Shown: positions 10,501 through 18,534 of the stretch, in pieces
Layout of the letters: the number at the start of each line of letters is the position of its first letter
How positions within the stretch are numbered: position 1 is the stretch's first letter
NCBI GenBank assembly: GCA_003116975.1
Contig: BGKB01000190.1
Coordinates: 1-64,000, forward strand
DNA length: 64,000 nt
From: Aurantiochytrium sp. KH105
Taxonomy: Eukaryota; Sar; Bigyra; Thraustochytrida; Thraustochytriidae
Reading direction: 5' to 3'
Program-made: the position numbers and the translations under genes
Notes under the pieces: model-generated
The model's input: only the letters and a program-made list of their open reading frames with translations
Database searches by the model: none
Told to the model about the DNA's origin: nothing

Positions 10501-13500
10501 TGCAGCGCAAGTATCGTGCCGAGGAGATTCAAGAGCTCTTCGCCAAAGCAAACGCGTGTCTTCGCTGGGATTTGAACCGCAAGCGCTTCATCACGGTGAT
10601 CCAGGCCAAGCACCCCGTATATCGCGCCACATTTGATCTGTTGGCTGGTTTCAATCGTCGCGTACGCAGCTTGATCAAGGTGCGCAAGTGGCTTAAGAGC
10701 GTCATCGATCAGTTGCAGCTTGGCAAGATCAAAGGTGACCGCGCTGCAAGCAAGTGCTCCATCCTGCGCGCAAAGGATACGCTCATGAATAATCGGTGGA
10801 TTCGCAAGTTTAAGGAGACTGTCATCCTTGTCGAGCCGCAACCGCCCGTTACGGAAGGGGATATCGTTCTGCGCGGCGAGCTTGACCTGGAAGTCGGCTA
10901 CAAGGTGATGGTCCGGGCTGTCGACGGCGGACCGAGCCACGACTTTCGCTTTGTCATGGCCCCAACGGCTGCTCCTTTTGCGCTCTACAGGCCACGCGTC
11001 TTTGACGATGTCCCACCCCCGCGCTTTGTGCGTGTTCCCCCGCCCTCGTATATCTTCACACCTGATGCGGACCACGAGCTTGTGAGGCGGTTCACCACGC
11101 AGGCTTCCAAGAAACCCGTCCTTGATGAAAACGCCAACCAGCTCCGTGGCACGGCGGTAAATGTGTACATGGATATGCAGCTCCAAGGTTCGTGGATCGA
11201 GCGTTTGGCATCTCACGCCGCGCGCACGGCGACAGAAAAGGCAGTAAAGGAAATCCGTGATCAAATTCCCCAGGTTGTGCGAATGCGTACCAAGCATCCG
11301 CCCCCTACTTCGGTCAAATACGCAACCTTTGCCCGCCGCGACTTTGATGTGGAAGGTATTAAACGGCTGGGGGGCTATCCTCCAATGATGGCCATTCTCT
11401 CGCAAGAAGTGACAACGGCGGTGTGCGCGCAGTATGGCAAATTTGTTGTGACATCAAAGACGAGTATCGCACCTATCAAGAGAATATACGACGGCTTTGA
11501 GGATGCCGATGGCATGATCGACACGTCGCTGACATTTCCCTCCTTTAATCCGCCTGAAACCGCGAGTCTTGGCCGCAGCTACGCGCCATTGGTATCCGTG
11601 CTCAACACGCGGCTTCCACCCTGCATTGTGGCTAGCGCAGCGCAGCACGAAAAGCTTTCCTTGGAGCGCGAGGCGGAAAAAGCGGCGCACGCGGAGTCTC
11701 TTCGTCGACAGCTTCTCGACGGAGACATTACCAAACGCGTCCACGATGCGCAATGGCAAAGGTATTTGGAAGGCGACTATGCGCGCCGCCTTGACGACCA
11801 CAAGGTTCGCCATGTGAACGGCGAGAATAGAGAAGTGCAAACGGGCGAAACTGTTGATGTCGGGTTCCGCACGACGGCTGTGGCGCCAAGTCAGCCGGTG
11901 GAAACCTGGGTCGACACCACAGAATTCGTGCCCTCGGCAGACATTGCTGTCCCCAACACGCCAGGTATTCGTGGGGCAATCACTACGCAAGCAGGACCTG
12001 ATTACCCGTTTTGCATTCCATCGACTCGAGAGCTGACGCTTCTCGATCACTTTCATCTTCTCGCTTTTGCGGAGGCTTCGAGCAACTCTACGTGCTGTTT
12101 CACGACACTTGGAAGACAAGATCCCGGCTTGTATATGATCAAGGCAAACTTTCGCGAGTCTCTTGGTGTGCTCGAGATGCGCGTGTACCGTTCCTTTGCA
12201 TACTTTCAGATGCCCCACATTGAGGAATTCACTACTGCGGAGGGCGTGCCGTACTGGTACAATCGTAAAACAGGCGAGACGTTTTGGGAGTCACCGCTCA
12301 TTGATCTCACCAGCGTTCATGATAATGATGCAGATCGTCCTCTTGTGGAGGAGCTCTATAAAGCCTCGACGACTTCGGAGCGGAAAAAGTTTAGCGACAC
12401 GTTGGGACCAAAACGAAAGCCTCCGAATCAGCTGCAAATGCGCCAGCACATGCTCAAGGACTACGAGTCGATGGCTGGCGAGAACGGTGGCAAGGATAAC
12501 GAAGAGGAAGAACCAGAATTTGCGCGAGAGCTTGCTCGAGCCGCGGAGAAGCGGCGCGCGCTCGACAAGAGATTCAGAGATCGGGTCGGGCAAACATCGG
12601 TTCTCAAGGGCACGGCGCCGCTTCTAAGTGTTGAAGAAGAGCGCGCTGAGGCCAAGCGAAAGCGTCGCGAGCTAAAAAAGAAGAAAAAGAAGGAGAAGAA
12701 GAAGCAGAAGAAAGCGCAGGCTCAACAAGATGATGATGATCTCGAAGGAAATGACGCTGATGAGGTCGGACAGTTGCGGACTCGCGATCGCGGTTCTGAG
12801 CCAGCGCAGGCTCCGCCAGAGCCTGCTCCAGGGTCTCCAGCGCATCGTCGATCCACGACACGGACGGTTACGAGTTCGCGAAGGACGAGTGAAATGGACC
12901 AGCGCGCGCTTGCCGAAGCGAGTGAGGACCAAGATCATACAACAGAACATTCTGCGCTTCTTTCGACCATTCAGACGGCACTGCAAAGTGTCATGGCTAG
13001 TCAACAGGCAGAATCCAAAGACATGTCGAGCGATGACTTTCTCAAGCTGGGCATGGGTCTTGGTCTCGGAATTGGCCTCGGCAAGAAACAACACAATTTG
13101 CAGCAGCAGAAGCAGCAGCAGCAGCAGCAGCAGCAGCACCCAGAGGGCAAGGAGGCGAGAATGGACAAGTCGGTGGAGAGCGATGCCGAAGAAGAAGAAG
13201 ACGACGATATGGGTGTCTACGATGTCTCTTCATCGGCAAGAGACAAGAGAGGGTCTCACAGGGACCTCAAGAACGCCGGCAGCCATGGCAATGGAGATGA
13301 ACAGACAGTGGTGGAGGAAGATCGAGATGTGGATCACGACGATAACGACGAGGAAGAGGGTGGACATCAGGCGGATCTGCTTCTTGTACCGACACCCAGA
13401 CACGAAGGACCTTATTCAAAGCCTCGAATCAAGCCAACGCCGACGCCAGACGAGCAGGAAATGCTTCACACGGACGTTGGTGGGAAAGACGACGCTGCTG

Positions 13501-14351
13501 CGAAAGATGTCGGTTCCGATTCCGACGAGAGCGACTCAGACTACAGTGACTCGGACGAAGAGGAGGAAGAACTGGACAAGAACTTTGATACGCATGAGCC
13601 TGCAGGCGAAGGCAGGTACTGGACCGCGACAGGCACGACGGTGGCTAAATCGCGTGGCCAAGTCATGCATTCAAGCACAGCCTTGCCAGAGGGCTTTGTG
13701 AACTCGGTGTACAAGCCACACACCGCAAAGCAACATGCAGATTATCTGCCGTCGTTGCCCAACCTCAACGAGGCTCATTCAGTGGGTGTGGTCAAGCCTC
13801 GAAACATCATCAAGGACTGGAATCATACCGGCTTTGATCCGTGGTCAGATGGCAAGGACAGATACACGACCTCGTTTGTGCCGTCTCTCTTTGTTGACGA
13901 AAAGGGCGAGGACCAGTCCGGTGGTCTTTTTGGCGACAAGGCCGGTCTGGCGGAGCGACGGGCCGAGGTTGCGGAGCAGCAGCGTCTCGCCGAAGATCTC
14001 GACAAGCTGTTTTCGTGGTGCCGTCACGGCAAGTATGAGGACATTGACGAGTACTTTAATGACCCGGATTGCACGTTTCCGATCGACGCAAAAGACTCTT
14101 TGGGCAACACGCTTCTGTCAATCGCTGCGCAGAATGGCAACAAGCGCATCGCCAAAATGTGTTTGCGTCGCGGTGCTGACATCAACACCCAAAACCTCAA
14201 TGGGCAAACGGTGTTGCACTACTGCATGGCGTACGGCTTCGAACCTCTTGCAGAATACTTTATGGGAAAGGGTGCGGACGACTCTTTGGTCAACGCCGAC
14301 GGTCTCACGTGCTACGAGGGTCTTTCGCTCGAGGACGTGCAGAACCTGTAG
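7539..14351 (+). CDS. Giant WW / IQ / ankyrin-repeat protein
   Basis: A single 2270-residue reading frame with no visible intron, starting at ATG 7539. An acidic, low-complexity N-terminal third comes first. An IQ-like motif (CVRGRLGRKRARK, about residues 450-465) suggests calmodulin binding. A first WW domain lies near 509-540 (W, WYF and WELP landmarks). A large, better-conserved-looking middle region spans about 940-1550, and a second WW domain lies near 1567-1590 (YWYNRKTGETFWESP). A lysine-rich stretch, a CAG-encoded glutamine run (about 1853-1867) and acidic repeats follow. Two to three ankyrin repeats (LLSIAAQNGN, VLHYCMAYG) end the protein near 2185-2260. WW domains bind proline-rich peptides, so a scaffold is likely; cellular location is unknown. 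I cannot assign a named orthologue. Confidence 0.85.
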   Translation: MPARPRGNGTSGSKRTAADDSNARLSSLEEQTAALLREARASVGRTRTRQGKSRKRRRAASSQTKQKDASAVADAADAAEATGVTKAQHDETGTLQDDDTHLVFAVSDQSEVLPLDDTALDAPISVQEAKSESDVEPDAAAFQPSPVSVPNDLQQQPSEIASEGDEVELGLKHSTPSNELDDLTHSHLDEKDVEDTTGENTEGKGEAKLSEIIAAETQHIKTDFLQLDEAFWPEGTYYNAAADDSPQTSPVAKKSASTPKRKRLRRKRRSKMQTPESSNTLETENSPMEATPTIRHADTPDHEVTPLSFDRLEGDAIKQENGDDNEEAEEQELARSGRKELDDAQTVFEDQASPTKGMSTATRRPSMVMAKAQEQSLRDLGFLEETQRVALKIDDFVPGTNVSVADYDAQRQLVENVEAAEAKQKEDEADALARKLEHHRLALENQAATLAQSCVRGRLGRKRARKVREQGGLRHEEKTLSQGSQSMSLETYADEHQVVKPVPVESEELDEDWTRVHDPSTGDTWYFNETTGESQWELPDSLGKARRTNDELDVQIGKNHAESSVHFSSIMEEPIARIMSPKAREKKPLFGNAENSLRFGSSDAVDAPGSPNTQNASNEKEAAQQHGTAANAELSGALLHQEQDDLEYLTQPVMPQSQVNDESYAGSSSHASNGVIASRSENANRKAEEDEDEDDEDDRVNETKGNAASAGISFRVGSPAEVTRGSENPEFQGGNLGDDVDARLSTAYSSALDSHPSDAISEAGSEFSQSTGLWSQSGETPRFFLPDGSTDVKLRETVRHALKQTKFDSVSTLLSSMAKEAKSLRKRSGKKHKRGDLDMKAVVQCANLSRQEPKMVAGLKIRTKGARGKRVRKQGRDRRGLGKDQRDEDTTLDPDEDTPAIYNVTYPGMRREDLQGVDEVDEHEEVSPKDESAQRNNEPGGQHKEICFLCWSAGDDMVKRCDEHQRSKEVPAGKGSVLTCANWNLAALQRKYRAEEIQELFAKANACLRWDLNRKRFITVIQAKHPVYRATFDLLAGFNRRVRSLIKVRKWLKSVIDQLQLGKIKGDRAASKCSILRAKDTLMNNRWIRKFKETVILVEPQPPVTEGDIVLRGELDLEVGYKVMVRAVDGGPSHDFRFVMAPTAAPFALYRPRVFDDVPPPRFVRVPPPSYIFTPDADHELVRRFTTQASKKPVLDENANQLRGTAVNVYMDMQLQGSWIERLASHAARTATEKAVKEIRDQIPQVVRMRTKHPPPTSVKYATFARRDFDVEGIKRLGGYPPMMAILSQEVTTAVCAQYGKFVVTSKTSIAPIKRIYDGFEDADGMIDTSLTFPSFNPPETASLGRSYAPLVSVLNTRLPPCIVASAAQHEKLSLEREAEKAAHAESLRRQLLDGDITKRVHDAQWQRYLEGDYARRLDDHKVRHVNGENREVQTGETVDVGFRTTAVAPSQPVETWVDTTEFVPSADIAVPNTPGIRGAITTQAGPDYPFCIPSTRELTLLDHFHLLAFAEASSNSTCCFTTLGRQDPGLYMIKANFRESLGVLEMRVYRSFAYFQMPHIEEFTTAEGVPYWYNRKTGETFWESPLIDLTSVHDNDADRPLVEELYKASTTSERKKFSDTLGPKRKPPNQLQMRQHMLKDYESMAGENGGKDNEEEEPEFARELARAAEKRRALDKRFRDRVGQTSVLKGTAPLLSVEEERAEAKRKRRELKKKKKKEKKKQKKAQAQQDDDDLEGNDADEVGQLRTRDRGSEPAQAPPEPAPGSPAHRRSTTRTVTSSRRTSEMDQRALAEASEDQDHTTEHSALLSTIQTALQSVMASQQAESKDMSSDDFLKLGMGLGLGIGLGKKQHNLQQQKQQQQQQQQHPEGKEARMDKSVESDAEEEEDDDMGVYDVSSSARDKRGSHRDLKNAGSHGNGDEQTVVEEDRDVDHDDNDEEEGGHQADLLLVPTPRHEGPYSKPRIKPTPTPDEQEMLHTDVGGKDDAAAKDVGSDSDESDSDYSDSDEEEEELDKNFDTHEPAGEGRYWTATGTTVAKSRGQVMHSSTALPEGFVNSVYKPHTAKQHADYLPSLPNLNEAHSVGVVKPRNIIKDWNHTGFDPWSDGKDRYTTSFVPSLFVDEKGEDQSGGLFGDKAGLAERRAEVAEQQRLAEDLDKLFSWCRHGKYEDIDEYFNDPDCTFPIDAKDSLGNTLLSIAAQNGNKRIAKMCLRRGADINTQNLNGQTVLHYCMAYGFEPLAEYFMGKGADDSLVNADGLTCYEGLSLEDVQNL

Positions 14352-15149
14352 GCATTTATTTGTTTTCAGTACCATACAAACGAGGCAATCTTTTTCTGTT
14401 TGTACAGTCCGGCGCGTGCGCTATCAACGATCTTGCATCGATTGCTCTTTTCATCACCAGTTGTCAATACCATGCTTCCAGAGCCATCTGCTTACGAACG
14501 TGCAGACATCTTTGCTTTCTAGGTGTTTCAATCATTCGAGACAATGATCATGTTCCCACAGTCTAACACGCGCGCGTAGCTTTTATTCAGGCCATCGGCG
14601 ATCCTGCTTTGTGAGTGCCCGGCGCACCTTATTCAGGACATTTCCTTGTCCCTTTTTCCCACACCACGATGTATCTGTGATACCATTCTAACCTGCTATA
14701 GCTCTCGTGCCGCCTCTCATTTACAACGCAAGTGCCTGCCAGGACTCGCATCGCGGTCCCACGCTCTCGCCTGCCTGCCAGCCCGCGGAGCCCCCGGCCT
14801 CTCCGCTCCGCAGCGGCGGCGGTGCCCGTCCTTCTTCTCTAAACCTGGCCTCTTCGCCGGTTCGCTTTCCACTCAAACGGAAGAGAGACAGGCAGACGTG
14901 CCTGCTGCTGCCCGCGCCCGCCCCGGGCCGATCCGAGACGACGGCCGCCGGCCGCCGGCGCCCTCTTCTCCGCGCCGCCTCCTCGCCGTCTCTCTCGCTC
15001 TCCTCCGGGCTCCCCGCCCTCGGCCTCGCCGTGCGCGGGCTCGTCTCCGCGTCGGCAATCTTGATCTTGCTCTCGAAGACGCCGCCGCCGCGTCCGTCGG
15101 CTGCGGGGCGGGCTGTCCGGGGCGGCTCGTTTGCAGGCCGCGCCGGGCC
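14352..15149. other. Intergenic region after WW gene
   Basis: AT-richer 3' flank of the WW gene (14352-14700), then a sharp switch to GC-rich promoter-like DNA. Reading frames across 14646-15215 on both strands are arginine/alanine/proline-rich and look like GC-skew artefacts. No gene is supported. Confidence 0.45.
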
Positions 15150-15285
15150 GCACTTGCGCCGCGCCTTTGCCGCACTTGCGCCGCGCCTTTTCCGCACTTG
15201 CGCCGCGGCGCATAGCCCACTTGCGCCGCCGCCCCGCGGCCGCTTTGCCCGACTGTGCCGCCGCGGATAGCCCACTTGCGGCCGC
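15150..15285 (+). promoter_or_regulatory. Phased CACTTGCG (E-box) array upstream of TPR-like gene
   Basis: CACTTGCG cores begin at 15151, 15173, 15195, 15218 and 15273, with a diverged GACTGTGC copy at 15251. Spacing is mostly 22-23 bp. The fourth and last copies are preceded by CATAGCC or GATAGCC. The array lies about 250-380 bp upstream of the ATG at 15529. The same unit occurs at several other promoters in this window in either orientation. Confidence 0.7.
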
Positions 15286-15528
15286 CGGAGCCGCCCTTTC
15301 CCCGCGCGGATTCCGACTGTGCCGGAGACAGGGAGGAGGCAGGCCCGCAAGGGCAGAGCAGAGCAGAGAACAGAAAGCAGAACCGCAGCTCGAGCGCCGC
15401 CGCGACGGACCCGCGCCCGACGCGGCCAGCGACGGCCGCGCGGGACCCAGGCCGCGCCCCGCGCCCGCCCGCCCGCCCGCGCCGCGAGGCGAGGCGCCGC
15501 GCGGAGGCCGCCGGCGCGCGAGGGAGAG

Positions 15529-15585
15529 ATGGCGGCGCCCCGCCCGCGCCAGGAGCGGAGACCGTCGCTGCGGCGCAAGCTGTTC

Positions 15586-15627
<42 letters not shown>

Positions 15628-17346
15628 GCGGCGACAACGGCGGCGGCGACAACGGCGGCGGAGACAACGGCGGCGGCGACAACGACGGCGGCGACGACGA
15701 GCGCGACGCGCGCGGGGACGGACGGGACGGCGGGGACGATGGCCTCCTCGGCTTCCCAGGCGAGGAGGACCGCGGCGACGCGGGCCTCGACGCCGGCGCC
15801 CGCGGCCTCGACGCGCGCCGGGAGGCTGCTCGCGGGGCTGTCCGCGAGGGGCAGGCCCCGCGCGAGGCGCGCCACGGTGGTCGGCATCGAGGGCAGCGGC
15901 GTGGGCGGCGGCGTCGCGGCGCTCGGGCCCGGCGCGGCGCCTGAGGCGGAGCTGGGCCAGCAGGGGGGGGCCAGAGCCCTCTTGGGGGAGGCGCCGGACG
16001 CGGACGCGGGCGAGCGCCGCCCGGCGTCGCGGCAGCGGCGCGCTTCCACGATGACGACGTCGACGACGACGAAGATGTTCTCGTCCTCGTCCTCGTCGTC
16101 CGTCTCGTCCTCGTCCTTTTCCGTGGGCGCGGGGAGACAACGCAGAATGAGCACGAGCTCGAGCACAGCGCTGCTGTCGTCGTCGCCGTCGTCGCCTCGT
16201 AGGAGCTTCGATCTCGTGGCGGCCCAGGAACATGACTCGCACAGATCGAGTCGCCTCGGCACCTCCATCGCGGCTGAAATCGAGGACTACCTCAACTTCA
16301 AGCCCGTGCCATCGGCGTCGCCCGCAAGCCGCAGCCGCTCGCGGGCTAGCAGTGCGCACGCCTCGTCGTCGGAGTTTGCCTGTATATCATCGCCGCCACC
16401 TTTACCATCTCGGGATGCGGTCAACTTTCAGGATGCGCGCGTCTGCCAGCAGCGACGCGGGTCGATGATGGCTGCCAAATTCAGACTCGGCGAGCAGGTC
16501 ATCGTCCTCAAACAGCTCGATCGAAAGTGGGTCGTGCGCGAAGGCATGGTCGTTCATGTCCACATCGAGTCACCCACACAAGACAGGTTTTACTCTGTAC
16601 GGTTCGAGGACTCGGGCGATCGGCTCCAAGTCGATGAGTCGAACCTCGTCGAGTGCCCGAGTGAGTCGGCCAATGTACTCTTTCGAACGCAGACCTATTT
16701 GCTCGACGTCCGTCATGCTGTTAAAGGCGCCGAAGCGCTCGCGACCCGCGTGGAGAGCGCGTCGCGCGATCCTGAAGCGCACGCATCTCTCGCGACGCTC
16801 GAACGTAAAATGTCACAGTCGCTCGAGACTCTTACGCGCTGGACAAGCTTTGTCCCGCCAGTCGACGACTGGGATGCCTTGAGCTTTGCGGCCGCCGAGG
16901 CGCGCGAAATGCTCGTCGCCGAGGCGCGAAAGCTCATCGTAAACGCCGAGGTCAAACTTTACCTGGCGCGGGGCCGGCTTTCCTTCAACACGGACCGCAA
17001 TCAAGAGGCTCTCGCGGATGCGAAGGCAGCGCTCGAGCGTGCGCCCGACGACAAAGCGGCGGCGCTACTGCGCTCCATGGCGCTCTTTAATCTCAGCGAG
17101 AACACTGCAGCGCTGGAGCGCACGAGCAGCGGGGTAAACAGTAGCGACGGCAGCAGCAGCAGCAGTAGCAGTTCTGCCTCGCCCACATCGGAAATCGTGT
17201 CCGCGTTTTCGGACGCGGACGATGCCAGCCCGGATACGACGACGACAAGCACTGTCGGCCCATCCATGGAAAAGAGTTTGGGGCCTGACAGCGAGTGTAC
17301 ATTGAATGTATTCCAGAGAAGACAAGTAGACGGGGGGAACGCGGAA

Positions 17347-17383
<37 letters not shown>

Positions 17384-17991
17384 AAAAGGTTGCGCGCGGT
17401 CTCAGACAGATCGAAACCCGACCTTCGTCTGGTTCGTTCGCAGTATCCTCCAATGAGCTGCTGTATGAGACCCCTCGGCGTACACAACGCGCAGCCTCCG
17501 AGCAGGGTCAAACACTATATTCTACAATGTTGCCTTCTTCGAGCTCTTTCTTCGGCTCGGGGAAAAAGAAGCGTGACAGCGGTGGGAGCAGTAGCAGTCG
17601 TCGCAGACGGGCCTCAACTTCGGCATTCCCTCGATTCGTGGCAAGTCCGCGTGAAGAGGAAGAGGAAGTGGGCGAGGACGCAGGAAACGAGACCGCCCAT
17701 TGCGGAGTCTCGTATTTGGACGAAGACGATGCGCTCGCCACGACCCACAAGGGCGCGCCCAAAGAAGTCGTCAATCGACCGGTATTGCCTGCATGGCAAG
17801 GCGGGCATGCACAAGGCAGTCACACCCTGGGCGAGAGCATTGTACAGGAGATTGATCAGTACCTTTGTGCGCTGGACGCAGAAGCGGTACTGGAGCGCTG
17901 GCAGGCGGCCAATCGTTCTTCCCCAGGAGGGAGTACGCAATATGGGGCATCCGGTGATAGCGATGATGATACCGGAAGATTTATCTTGTAG
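15529..17991 (+). CDS. Low-complexity protein with SH3-like and TPR-like segments
   Basis: 820 residues if it starts at ATG 15529 (GAGATGG context). The frame extends to 15319 only via GTG, and downstream ATGs at about 15739 and 16075 are alternatives because residues 20-200 are a Thr/Ala repeat from ACG/GCG microsatellites. Near residues 314-375 is a compact segment (FRLGEQVIVLKQLDRKWV, then a YSVRFEDSGDRLQV stretch) resembling a small SH3/Tudor-like barrel. Near 470-527 there is a TPR-like helix pair (ARGRLSFNTDRNQEALADAK, then ALERAPDDKAAALLRSMALF). A polyglutamine run lies near residue 607. A 13-residue pattern L-G-x-S-I-x2-E-I-[ED]-x-Y-L occurs twice, at residue 243 and residue 767. Function is not recognised. 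The last two-thirds is confidently coding; the N-terminus is not. Confidence 0.65.
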
Positions 17992-18534
17992 CCGGCATGG
18001 TAGGACTGCACCAGGAAGACCGTGCGTGTCTAACTCACTCACACTCCCTTCAGACAAATCGCCATTCATTTGTCCATTTATTCCTCCATTCCTTCATACA
18101 ATCATTCGTTCATCCGTTCCATGCACATTTCCAGTGGCACTGCATCCTTTACATCGTTCTCAAATCTTATTATTAGTTTTCTTTTTTTGGTCAAGCGAAT
18201 CTTACAAAGCGAAATTATTGGATTCTTGCACTGCAAAAAGTAGATGCCCTGGCGCACTTCAACTATATCTAGAAACATCGAAAACTTCTCTCCATTCGTT
18301 CGTCAGATCTTTTCTTTTTTTGGGGGTGTTATGAGTTTCTGTGCAAGTTTGAAGATGAAAATGCTGGTGGCGGGGAGGTCAAGCAAGCGCTACTGCATTC
18401 TTGCGCTGTGATGTTGGCATTGTCCATCTTTCTCTCTGTATGTCTGTGTGTCTGTCGGTCTGTTTGTCCGTCTGTGTGTCTGTTGGGAGTGTCGGCCATT
18501 TTCACCACACTTTTTCTCCTCTGAAATAGTCACG
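17992..18534. other. Convergent 3' region (TPR-like gene / NCBP1)
   Basis: About 540 bp between two stops. It contains T/C-rich DNA with CATTCATTTG-type repeats, and a TGTCTG/TGTGTCTG simple repeat at about 18435-18485. No gene is seen. Confidence 0.45.

Noticed and set aside
14721..16268. 515-residue minus-strand frame opposite the TPR-like gene
   Set aside because: It is a valine/alanine/arginine-rich mirror of GAC/GCG microsatellites; the + frame continues into clearly non-repetitive coding sequence.
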